Source: Streptomyces sp. R41 (GTDB lineage: Bacteria; Actinomycetota; Actinomycetes; Streptomycetales; Streptomycetaceae). Taken from it: a stretch of DNA of 64,000 nt. The position numbers were made by a program, and so were the translations under genes. Of the stretch, positions 32,916-40,896 are shown one piece after another. The first letter of the stretch is position 1. Every line of letters begins with the position of its first letter. The notes under the pieces are model-generated. The model did no database searches. It saw only the letters and a program-made list of their open reading frames with translations, and had not been told where the DNA came from. Location: assembly GCF_041053055.1 (NCBI RefSeq), contig NZ_CP163443.1, positions 4,092,001 to 4,156,000 on the forward strand, given 5' to 3'.

Positions 32916-34319
32916 ATGACCCGGCTCGACCGCACCGCCGTCACATCCACCGATACGGCGCGCTCGACAACTCCCCCGGAGAGCACCCCGCGCGCGGCCC
33001 CCACCCTCGCCCTCACCAGCGCCGCCACCGCCGTGGCGCTGATGACGTACACCGCGCCGCTGGTCACGCTCCCCGACACCGCCGCCGCGCTGCACACCTC
33101 GGTCTCCGCCCAGGCCTGGCTGCTCAACGGCACCCCGCTGGGCCTGGCCGCGCTGCTCCTGGTCGCCGGCAGCCTCGCGGACGACTACGGCCGCCGCCGG
33201 ATCTTCCTGGCCGGCACGGTCGCGCTCGGCATCACCACGGCGCTGGGCGCGCTCGCGAACTCGACCTGGCTGTTCACGCTGACCCGCATCGCCCAGGGCG
33301 CGGCGAGCGCGGCGATCCTCGCGAGCAGCCTGGGGCTGATCGTCCACGCCTTCCCGAACCCGCGCGGGCGGCTGCACGCGACCGGCGTCTGGGGCGCCTT
33401 CGTCAGCGGCGGCATCGCGGTGGGCCCGCTGCTCGCGGGCGGGATGGCCGAGTGGGACTGGCGGCTGGCATACGCGGTGCTGGGCGTGGCCGCGTTGATC
33501 GTCGCCGCGCTGGGAACCCGCGCTCTCACCGAGTCCCGCGCACCCCGGGGCGGCCGCCCCGACCTGGCGGGAGCCCTGACCTTCGGCCTGGCGCTGGTGG
33601 CCCTGGTGGCCGCGCTCACCCTGGGCCGCGACGGCTGGCTGCGCGCACCGGTGGGCCTGCTGCTGGCGGCGTTCCTCGTCCTGATGGCCGTGTTCGTCGT
33701 CGTCGAGCGCCGCAGCCGTACGCCCATGATCGACCTCGGCCTGTTCCGGCACCGCCGCTTCCTCGCCTCGTCCGCGGGCGGGCTGTTCACGGGCGTCGCG
33801 GTGATCGGCGTGTTCAGCTTCCTGCCGGCGCTGATCCAGCGGACGCTCGGCCTGTCCGCGCTGGACACGGCGTGGCTGGTCCTGCTCTGGTCCGGGCTGT
33901 CCTTCGTGGTCGCGCTGCAGGCGCGGCGCCTCGCGGGCCGGATCTCGGCACGCCACCAGCTCGCACTCGGCTTCGCGCTGCACGCGGCCGGCATCCTGAC
34001 GATGCTCGGCGCGCTGGGTGCCAGTTCCTGGACGCGACTGCTCCCCGGCTTCATCATCTCCGGCATAGGCAGCGGCCTCCTCAACGCCGCCCTGCCGCAC
34101 CTCGCCGTCGAGTCCGTCCCCGCGACCCGCGCCGCGATGGGCTCGGGCGCGCAGCAGACGTTCCGCTACATCGGTTCCTGCGCTGGCGTCGCCCTCACGA
34201 TCGCGCTGGTGACCTCCTCCGGCGGCGTCGCCCACGGCTGGAACATCGCGATCCTCGTGTCGGCGGGACTCGCGGGGGCCGCGGCGGTGAGCGTGCTGGC
34301 CCTTCGGGAGCACGGCTGA
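32916..34319 (+). CDS. MFS transporter, DHA2 (14-helix) drug exporter type
   Basis: A 467-aa transporter with hydrophobic helices throughout; motif A appears as GSLADDYGRRRIFLAG after the second helix and the motif C-like GAFVSGGIAVGPLLAGG in helix 5. The size suggests a 14-helix proton-drug antiporter. The ATG at 32916 follows AAGGGGCAGG, and the N-terminal Ser/Thr/Pro stretch is disordered. It is controlled by the divergent HxlR gene through the two operators. The substrate is unknown. Confidence 0.9.
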   Translation: MTRLDRTAVTSTDTARSTTPPESTPRAAPTLALTSAATAVALMTYTAPLVTLPDTAAALHTSVSAQAWLLNGTPLGLAALLLVAGSLADDYGRRRIFLAGTVALGITTALGALANSTWLFTLTRIAQGAASAAILASSLGLIVHAFPNPRGRLHATGVWGAFVSGGIAVGPLLAGGMAEWDWRLAYAVLGVAALIVAALGTRALTESRAPRGGRPDLAGALTFGLALVALVAALTLGRDGWLRAPVGLLLAAFLVLMAVFVVVERRSRTPMIDLGLFRHRRFLASSAGGLFTGVAVIGVFSFLPALIQRTLGLSALDTAWLVLLWSGLSFVVALQARRLAGRISARHQLALGFALHAAGILTMLGALGASSWTRLLPGFIISGIGSGLLNAALPHLAVESVPATRAAMGSGAQQTFRYIGSCAGVALTIALVTSSGGVAHGWNIAILVSAGLAGAAAVSVLALREHG

Positions 34320-34357
34320 CGTCGACAGCGAGGTGCGGGCGGGCCCTCACCCCCGCC

Positions 34358-35833
34358 TCACACCACCACCCCGTCCACCTGCAGCGTCTGCACCGCCCCC
34401 GCCGCGAACGGCACGGCGACCGACTTGCCGCTCAGATACGTGTCCGAGCGCGAGGTGTAGCGGTCGCCGGACCCCGACGTCAGCGTGTTCCAGCGGGGGA
34501 CCAGGCCGCCCGTGCCTCCCGACACCGTGGTGAAACGGGACAGGTCGAAGGTCAGGGTCTGGGAGGAGGACGCCTTGTTCACGGCCACGATCACCAGACG
34601 TTTCGCCGTCGCGTCGTAGGCCGCCGCCGCGTAGTCCACCCCCGTGTCGACGATCGTCATTCCGGGGCGGATGTGGCGGGTGAACTGGGCCATCACGTAG
34701 TACTTCGTCTGCACCGCCCCGGCGGTCAGGGTGCTCGCGTCGTACGCGATCGTCGCCCAGCCCGACGACGGGTCCATGACCTGCCAGTAGACCCAGGCGG
34801 TCGGGTGCAGCCAGCGGAAGTCCAGGCAGAGGTTGCTCGCGAGGGTGAGGCCGGTGCCGTCGCTGTCGCCGTACTCGGAGTTCCACAGGCCCTTGCCCGC
34901 GGTCTTCACGACGTCCGTGTAGAGGAGGTCCCGGCGGCCGCCCGAACCCTGGTAGCCATGGACGTTGACCCGGTTGACCTGCCCCTTTGTCGTCGAGCTG
35001 AAAGAGCTCCACGTCGTACGGGCCAGGTCGTAGCTCGTCTCGTCCGAGGCCGAGATCTTCGTGCCGGTCAGGCCTCGCTTGTCCAACTCGCTGCGCAGGT
35101 ACGGGAGTACGGCCGCCTGCACCGACGCGTCCATGTGGCAGCCCTCCTGGGTGCCGGTGGCCGTCCACCAGCTGGAGGACGGTTCGTTGAAGGCCTCGAC
35201 GGTGGAGAAGTTCACGCCCCAGTTGTTCTTCGCGTAGAGGGCCACTGCCGCCAGGTGGGACGCGTGCTGGCGGTAGTTCCAGGACTGGAGGTTGTTGCCG
35301 CCGCCGGACGCGCCCGACGGGTTGTGGTTCAGGCACATCCACCACATCGGGGAGTTGGCGAACAGCTCGCTCGTCGCGCCCCGTGACGTCGCCTTCAGCA
35401 GCATGGCCCGCTGGGTGGCGTCGGCCGTCCACTTCCAGGCCGAGGAGGTGGGGTCCTCGTTGTTCCAGTCCTGCCAGTAGCCCTCGATCTGCTTGAAGGA
35501 GGGGATGTTGGCGGAGGCGACCATCGATTCGCCGTTCACGCTGTTCCAGCTGCACGCGCCCAGGTTGTAGCGGGCGATGTTCAGGCCCAGGCCGGGAAGC
35601 GAAGTGCCGTTGTACGTCGTCGACTTGGTGGTGAAGAAGATGTCGGCGAAGTCGTCGCGGGCGCCGAACACGTTGGCCCACCACGCCAGCGACGTACCCC
35701 AGCCCTCCCATTTCCCGTACGTCGTCGCGGGGTTGACGGCGATGGTCGCGTCCGCGCTGGCGGTACCCGTCGCCAGGGCGCTGCCGAGGACCGTTCCGCC
35801 CGCGGCTGCCAGCAGTGTTCTACGCCGGATCAT
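34358..35833 (-). CDS. Secreted GH30 glycanase (beta-1,6-galactanase-like)
   Basis: A 491-aa exported enzyme. The leader RRRTLLAAAGGTVLGSALATGTASA carries a twin-Arg signal. The (beta/alpha)8 domain has the acid/base Glu in VEAFNEPSSSWW and the nucleophile Glu in GLWNSEYGDSDG; a C-terminal beta-sandwich follows. The sequence WEGWGTSLAWWANVFGAR is typical of GH30 subfamily 5 endo-beta-1,6-galactanases. Substrate assignment at the subfamily level is an inference. The ATG at 35833 has GGAG five bases upstream; the longer frame runs into a tandem repeat. Likely role: digestion of plant arabinogalactan. Confidence 0.9.
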   Translation of the reverse strand: MIRRRTLLAAAGGTVLGSALATGTASADATIAVNPATTYGKWEGWGTSLAWWANVFGARDDFADIFFTTKSTTYNGTSLPGLGLNIARYNLGACSWNSVNGESMVASANIPSFKQIEGYWQDWNNEDPTSSAWKWTADATQRAMLLKATSRGATSELFANSPMWWMCLNHNPSGASGGGNNLQSWNYRQHASHLAAVALYAKNNWGVNFSTVEAFNEPSSSWWTATGTQEGCHMDASVQAAVLPYLRSELDKRGLTGTKISASDETSYDLARTTWSSFSSTTKGQVNRVNVHGYQGSGGRRDLLYTDVVKTAGKGLWNSEYGDSDGTGLTLASNLCLDFRWLHPTAWVYWQVMDPSSGWATIAYDASTLTAGAVQTKYYVMAQFTRHIRPGMTIVDTGVDYAAAAYDATAKRLVIVAVNKASSSQTLTFDLSRFTTVSGGTGGLVPRWNTLTSGSGDRYTSRSDTYLSGKSVAVPFAAGAVQTLQVDGVVV

Positions 35834-35859
35834 GGCTTCTCCATCCATCCCGATCAACC

Positions 35860-36008
35860 GCCGGTCGTCCCACCGGCGTTGGCCCGTCGACCGACTCGAT
35901 CGCCGGTCGTTCCGCTGACGTTGGCCCGTCGACCGACTCGATCGCCGGTCGTCCCACTGACGTTGGCCCGTCGACTCAACTGCCGGTCGTCCCACCGGCA
36001 CTGGCTCG
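35860..36008. repeat. 42-bp tandem repeat upstream of the GH30 gene
   Basis: Units start at 35860, 35902, 35944 and 35982 (42, 42, 38 and about 27 bases). Each opens GCCGGTCGTTCC or GCCGGTCGTCCC and contains the TTGGCCCGTCGA core with minor changes. It is probably a non-coding satellite, though in one frame it would extend the glycanase N-terminus by the peptides STGQRQ-DDRRS. Copy-number variation is likely. Confidence 0.8.
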
Positions 36009-36191
36009 CCCCGCTGATGCCATCAGGAAGCATCGGGTGTGGCGGGTGGGGTTGTCGAGGGTTGTGACACCCCTTTCTCACCCCTTTCTAAAACCAGTGT
36101 ATGAAGCCCTGGTGGGGGCGTCGGACTGTACGGGGCTGGTGACTTGAGGAGGCAGCACCTATCGTGCGGGCCCGGCGAAGGAGGCGTACGG

Positions 36192-36995
36192 ATGCGGGCT
36201 CCCGGGATCGTGCACCACGGCACTCGGCGGCGACGCGCCGCCTACCGGCGTGCGGTGTGGAGCGGTGCAGAGGTGCTCGTCACCGCGGGGGTGGTGCTCC
36301 TGCTCCTCGTGGTGCACCAGCTGTGGTGGACCAACCGGCAGGCCCGGCACGACGCCGCGCGCGAGGTGCAGGCGCTGGAGAGGGAGTGGAAGGCGCCGGG
36401 TGCCGCCGACGCGCCGAGTACGGACCCGGGCGAGGGCGGGAACGGGGGTGAGGGGGACGGCGGTGACGACTCCGGCGGTGCGCAGAACCCCTCCTCGCGC
36501 GAACGGCAGACCACCGTCAACAGCGCCCAGTCGGGGCCCCGTTGGTCCCAGGCCTACGCCATCCTCACCGTCCCCCGCCTCTCCCTCCGCGTCCCCGTCG
36601 CCGAGGGCGTCAGCAAGCCGAACGTTCTCAACAAGGGGTACGTCGGCCACTACAAGGGCACCCAACAGCCGGGCCAGGCGGGGAACTTCGCGCTCGCCGG
36701 GCACCGGAACACCCACGGCGAACCCTTCCGGTACATCAACCGGCTGAGGCGCGGCGACACGATCACGGTCGAGACGAAGACCGCCCTCTACACGTACGTC
36801 GTCGACAAGACCCTTCCGCAGACCTCGGCGCGGGACAGCGGCGTCATCCACAGCGTTCCGCGCAGCACCGTGCGGCCGTCGTACGGGTACAGCGAGCCCG
36901 GGTACTACATCACCCTCACCACCTGCACCCCCGAGTACACGTCCAAGTACCGGCTGGCGGTGTGGGGGAAGCTGCGGTCGATGCGGCCGCGGTAG
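36192..36995 (+). CDS. Class E sortase
   Basis: A 267-aa membrane-anchored transpeptidase with one hydrophobic helix (AEVLVTAGVVLLLLVVHQLWW), an acidic Gly-rich linker and a sortase domain: catalytic His in NFALAGHRNTHGEP and catalytic Cys in YYITLTTCTPEYTSKYR, with Arg to follow. Class E sortases use LAxTG motifs and in Streptomyces attach long chaplins and other proteins to peptidoglycan. The ATG at 36192 has AAGGAGG seven bases upstream. The LAxTG protein at 24829 is a possible substrate; no substrate gene is adjacent. Confidence 0.92.
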   Translation: MRAPGIVHHGTRRRRAAYRRAVWSGAEVLVTAGVVLLLLVVHQLWWTNRQARHDAAREVQALEREWKAPGAADAPSTDPGEGGNGGEGDGGDDSGGAQNPSSRERQTTVNSAQSGPRWSQAYAILTVPRLSLRVPVAEGVSKPNVLNKGYVGHYKGTQQPGQAGNFALAGHRNTHGEPFRYINRLRRGDTITVETKTALYTYVVDKTLPQTSARDSGVIHSVPRSTVRPSYGYSEPGYYITLTTCTPEYTSKYRLAVWGKLRSMRPR

Positions 36996-37082
36996 GCCCA
37001 TGGGGAAGCGCGGGAAGCTGGGGCATCACGGCAATCAACGGCAATCAGGGACAACCACGGGCAATCACGGGGCACAACGGGG

Positions 37083-37679
37083 CTAGAGGCTGGGCGGACC
37101 CGGCGGTGTCACCGCCGGTCCCTTCCCCTGTGCGTGCAGCAGCGCCCCGAGCTCGTACAGGGCCACAACATCGCCCGCTTCGGCGCGCGGGCGGTACAGC
37201 GCCTCCGCCTCGGCGTAACGGCCCAGGGTCCTCAGGCACCAGCCGAGGTCCCGCCAGCAGAAGCGGTGCCCGAGCTCGACCGCGAGGCGGTACCACTCCA
37301 CGGCGGCCGCCGGGTCGCCGTCCCGGCGCTTCCAGTAACCCAGCTGACCGGCGGCCCGTGCGCTGCCCGCCCGCGCCATCCCGGCCACCAGGTCCTCGGC
37401 CTCCGCCACCCGTCCCGATGCCCAGCGGCGCATCTCCTGGGCCATCGTGACCAGCCAGTCGGGGTCCTCCCGTACCTCCGCCTCGCGACGCAGCCAGTAC
37501 TCGGCCTCCGCCTCGTAGCGGGCGTCCTTGTACGCGAGCCCGCTCGCACTCCAGGCCAGCCGGCGCACCGCCTCCGGGTGACCGGCTTCAGCCAGCGGTA
37601 CGAGCCACTGTTTGGCCTCCTCGCGGCGCCCTTGATGGAGGAGGTCGCTGCCGAGTTGGTACTGGGCTGAGGTGTCCAT
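37083..37679 (-). CDS. Sel1/TPR-like repeat protein
   Basis: A 198-aa protein with several Sel1- or TPR-type helical repeats: YQLGSDLLHQGRREEAKQWLVPLAEAGHPEAVRRLAW, RYEAEAEYWLRREAEV, ASGRVAEAEDLVAGMARAGSARAAGQLGYW, AAVEWYRLAVELGH and AEAEALYRPRAEAGDVVALYELG. It is probably a scaffold for protein-protein contacts. No other domain is visible. The ATG at 37679 is chosen because upstream codons come from a tandem repeat. Confidence 0.85.
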   Translation of the reverse strand: MDTSAQYQLGSDLLHQGRREEAKQWLVPLAEAGHPEAVRRLAWSASGLAYKDARYEAEAEYWLRREAEVREDPDWLVTMAQEMRRWASGRVAEAEDLVAGMARAGSARAAGQLGYWKRRDGDPAAAVEWYRLAVELGHRFCWRDLGWCLRTLGRYAEAEALYRPRAEAGDVVALYELGALLHAQGKGPAVTPPGPPSL

Positions 37680-37693
37680 GATCGGTACTTTAT

Positions 37694-37808
37694 GGCTGGG
37701 GTGGCACGCGGTGACGCGTGGCGGGGGCTGGCACCTCCGGTGACGCGTGGCCGGGGCTGGCACCCCGGGGCCGCATGGCGGGGGCACCCAGTGACACATG
37801 GCTGGGAC
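37694..37808. repeat. Degenerate tandem repeat of about 23-29 bp
   Basis: At least four imperfect units, each with a core like GGCGGGGGCTGGCACCTCCG then GGTGACGCGT, lie between the divergent Sel1-like and SEC-C genes. The remaining bases to 38018 hold no gene and should contain the promoters. Confidence 0.7.
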
Positions 37809-38018
37809 GGAACCGGAACCGGCACCCGGTGGCCGAGGCGAGCGGGCGCCGCGGCGGACGACGTCGAGGCGGATGTTGCTGCGGCGCGCCCCCTGACCCT
37901 CGTTCCCTCCTCACTCCTCCCTCCTCCCTCGCCCCTCGTTCCCTCATTCCCGCGGCCCCGGACCCTCTGGCCTGCAGATCTCTCTTCTTTGTCGTTCGGC
38001 GGCAGTACGGTGTCCCCC

Positions 38019-39047
38019 ATGCGCCCCGACACGCCTGCCGAGAACGTCGACCACAACGCGGAAGCAGCCCGCCTGGAGCGGACTGCCGGCCGGTACCCCG
38101 AGGACGCGGAGAACCTGCTGCTGCAGGCCGCGGCCCACCTGGAACTGGCGGGCGACCGCCCCGCCGCGACAGCGCTCTACGACCGCCTGCTGTCGTCCTT
38201 GGATTCTCCGGGTTCACTCGAGAACCCCCACCTGGTACGAGCCCTCAAGGCATCGAACCTCTGGGAGTACGGCCACGAGGCGGAAGCCCGCGCGATCATC
38301 GACGGAGTAAGGACGGCGTCCCCCCGCGACGCGGCCCCCTGGGTGATCGTCGCGGAGGCCTTGGAGTCCCACGACGAGCTGGAGGCGGCGCAGGAGACCT
38401 TCACGCAGGGCGCCCAGCTCCTCCTGACAGACGTGTCGGAGCCCCCCTACTCCACCCTCCCCCTCCTCTTCGGCCGCCACCGCGTCCGCCGCATGCTGGG
38501 CGCACCCCACGACGACTGGGACACCCTGGCGGACACCCTCCACTCGTCCCCGATCTCCCTGGACGAACTCCACGACCCGAAGCGCGTCTGGTCCCTCGGC
38601 TCGGACAACCCGGCAGAACTCCAGGCGGAGATCAGCCGCCTACGGGCGGAGCTGGGCACGTACAGGGAGGCCCTGTCCCGCCCATTCCCGGTGGCAGTCC
38701 TGCACTGGCCGACGGACGAACTGGCCGAGCTGCTGGCCGCATACCCGTCGCTGGCGTCGGAGTACTCCTCCCACGAGGAGCACCTCGCGACCATAGAGGC
38801 CTCCCTGCGCGAACTGGCCGCCTCCGGCACCCCGAACCTCGGCATCGTGACGGGCACGGTCCCGTCCTACGAAGCCTTCGCGGCGTCCGAGGCGTCGTCA
38901 CCGGCCGACGCGACGTTGTTGCCGCAGTACGCGACGACGCTGGCGGCCCGGGGGCGGGCTGTGGCTTGGCCGCCGCAGAGGGGGGCGGGATGTTGGTGTG
39001 GCTCGGGCAACGCGTACGCGACGTGCCACGGGGCCACGCAAACCTGA
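38019..39047 (+). CDS. SEC-C motif, TPR-like protein
   Basis: A 342-aa protein with helical repeat-like segments (AENLLLQAAAHLELAGDRPAATALYDRLL, AEARAIIDGVRTASPRDAAPWVIVAEALESHDELEAAQETF) and a C-terminal SEC-C zinc motif, CWCGSGNAYATCHG. The fold is common in actinobacteria; the role is unknown. I chose the ATG at 38019; in-frame upstream sequence is tandem repeat and Pro-rich junk. It is the last gene before the defence island. Confidence 0.82.
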   Translation: MRPDTPAENVDHNAEAARLERTAGRYPEDAENLLLQAAAHLELAGDRPAATALYDRLLSSLDSPGSLENPHLVRALKASNLWEYGHEAEARAIIDGVRTASPRDAAPWVIVAEALESHDELEAAQETFTQGAQLLLTDVSEPPYSTLPLLFGRHRVRRMLGAPHDDWDTLADTLHSSPISLDELHDPKRVWSLGSDNPAELQAEISRLRAELGTYREALSRPFPVAVLHWPTDELAELLAAYPSLASEYSSHEEHLATIEASLRELAASGTPNLGIVTGTVPSYEAFAASEASSPADATLLPQYATTLAARGRAVAWPPQRGAGCWCGSGNAYATCHGATQT

Positions 39048-39191
39048 CGCAGACGTCGTCCCGCCTCCGGAGGTTGGCTCCCTGGAACGCCTCCCAGGAC
39101 TCGCTCTCGGGGTTGTTCCGGGAAACGCCCCCGGAACGTCGACCCCATCTGTTCCGATCCCGTTACTCCTTCACAACTCGCTCACGCTAAC

Positions 39192-39203
39192 GTCACATGT
39201 GAC
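39192..39203. promoter_or_regulatory. 12-bp perfect palindrome upstream of the MORC-like ATPase
   Basis: GTCACATGTGAC is perfectly self-complementary and lies 59 bases upstream of the first gene of defence module A. The position suits an operator. Which regulator binds is unknown; the XRE domain in module B is one candidate. Confidence 0.45.
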
Positions 39204-39262
39204 CAGCTGAACTGGCAGGCCCGCACGCATCCCGGGCATGTCCCGGCCCGCGAGGAACACGT

Positions 39263-40843
39263 ATGCCGCCCTACCAGCCGTCTTCGGACTGGCAGTTCGA
39301 CGTACCCACCAGCGGAAGCAAGCGGCTCCCCCCGGCGGCCAGGTCGTTCGAGTCGCTCGCGCACCAGGGCTACGGTTTCGAGGCGGCCATCGCCGACCTG
39401 ATCGACAACTCGATCGACGCAGGAGCCCACAACGTCGTCGTGAGCTTCCTGCGGGACACGGGTGAACGCGGCGGACGAGACCGCCTCGTCGGACTGCTCG
39501 TCATCGACGACGGCCATGGCATGGACGAGGCGAGCCTGGACACGGCGATGACCGTCGGCGGGCGCGAGAAGTACGCCGCCCGAGCCCTCGGGCACTTCGG
39601 TGCCGGGCTGAAGGCCGCCTCCCTCTCGCACGCCGATGCGCTGACCGTGATCAGCCGGACCAAGCGCAGCCCGTCGACCGGCCGCCGCTGGCTCACCGCC
39701 CGCGCGCAGGCCGACTTCACCTGCGACATCGTCGATGCGACGTACTGCCAGAGCTTGGTCGATCGCTACGACGGGATCATCGGCTGGCACGGCACGATCG
39801 TGCGCTGGGACCAGGTCCGCGCGTTCGAGACCATCACCGCCGGTCAGACCGACCGCTACCTCAATGACGCGATCGAACGGCTCGAGACCCACCTCGGTCT
39901 CCACCTCCACCGCTTCCTCGCCCGCGATGGCTTCGACGTGGACATCGTCGTCGAGGACGTCCACACCCGGGAGGAACTGGACCACCGGGGCGTGGAGCCC
40001 ATCGACCCGTTCGGCTACCGGGTCCCTGGCCGCCCCGGTTATCCCCGTACGTACGTCGCGCCTGTCGAGGGTGTCGGCGACGTCGCGCTCACCGCGCACA
40101 TATGGCCGCCCAAGTCTCCGCTGGTCGCCTACCGAGGCATCGGCCCGCTCGCCGAGCGCCAAGGCTTCTACCTCTACCGCAACGACCGGCTCGTCCAGGC
40201 CGGCGGCTGGAACGACACCCGCAGCCCTGAGGGCCACCTCGCCCTCGCCAGGATCGCAGTGGATCTACCGCCCGAGCCCAACGACGTGTTCGCCCTGACC
40301 GTCAAGAAGGACGGCGTCCAGGTCACCCCGGCGTTCGCCCGAGGGCTGGAGAAGGCGGCATCCCCCACCACTGACCACACCTTCACCGAATACGTCCGCG
40401 AGGCCGAGGCGACCTACCGCGAAGCCGCCAGGCGGCGTACCGAGGTCAAGCGCGTGGCCGTCATCCCGCCCGGCAAGGGCATCGACCCGAAGCTGAAGCG
40501 GACGCTGCGGGACGAACTGCCGCAGCTGGAGGGCGATGACCCCATCACCTTCACCTGGGCCAGGCTCGATGTGCCGCCCGGCGTCGACTCCGCTGAACTG
40601 CTCTTCACGATCGACCACAAGGAGCGCCTGGTCGTCCTCAACAAGGACTACCGGCACGCCTTCAACGGCGGCCGGCGCGGGGGCTCCAACGACGCCCCGG
40701 TCCTCAAGAGCCTCCTCTATCTGATGCTCAACGAGATCTTCCAGAAGGAGCGGGTCTGGGCCAACCAGACCGACAAGGTCGCCCTGTGGAACAGCGTGCT
40801 CGTCACTGCGGTACGGGCCGAACTCGCCCGCGCCGAAGGTTAG
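39263..40843 (+). CDS. MORC-like GHKL ATPase of the defence island
   Basis: A 526-aa ATPase. The N-box is AAIADLIDNSIDAGA (Asp45 at the general-base position, Asn49), the G1 box is VIDDGHGMDEASL and the G2 box is LGHFGAGLKAASL, all three hallmarks of the gyrase/Hsp90/MutL (GHKL) fold. The downstream part probably includes an S5-like transducer domain, and the C-terminus ends in a helical segment. MORC-like proteins occur in restriction-modification loci with Z1, Vsr and cytosine methylase genes (Iyer, Abhiman and Aravind 2008), exactly the partners here. It probably uses ATP-driven dimerisation to clamp or remodel DNA. The ribosome binding site GAGGAAC precedes the ATG. It starts module A. 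Confidence 0.88.
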   Translation: MPPYQPSSDWQFDVPTSGSKRLPPAARSFESLAHQGYGFEAAIADLIDNSIDAGAHNVVVSFLRDTGERGGRDRLVGLLVIDDGHGMDEASLDTAMTVGGREKYAARALGHFGAGLKAASLSHADALTVISRTKRSPSTGRRWLTARAQADFTCDIVDATYCQSLVDRYDGIIGWHGTIVRWDQVRAFETITAGQTDRYLNDAIERLETHLGLHLHRFLARDGFDVDIVVEDVHTREELDHRGVEPIDPFGYRVPGRPGYPRTYVAPVEGVGDVALTAHIWPPKSPLVAYRGIGPLAERQGFYLYRNDRLVQAGGWNDTRSPEGHLALARIAVDLPPEPNDVFALTVKKDGVQVTPAFARGLEKAASPTTDHTFTEYVREAEATYREAARRRTEVKRVAVIPPGKGIDPKLKRTLRDELPQLEGDDPITFTWARLDVPPGVDSAELLFTIDHKERLVVLNKDYRHAFNGGRRGGSNDAPVLKSLLYLMLNEIFQKERVWANQTDKVALWNSVLVTAVRAELARAEG

Positions 40844-40896
40844 TCCACCCCTCTCCCCCGCATCTTTCCGTACACCAGAGAGGCCACACAGCCGCC

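Noticed and set aside
35850..36008. CRISPR array
   Set aside because: The 42-bp units are directly adjacent without spacers and there are no cas genes in the window.
39048..39262. Attachment site, integrase or IS end at the left island border
   Set aside because: No recombinase gene, no tRNA and no inverted terminal repeat is visible there; only a short palindrome.
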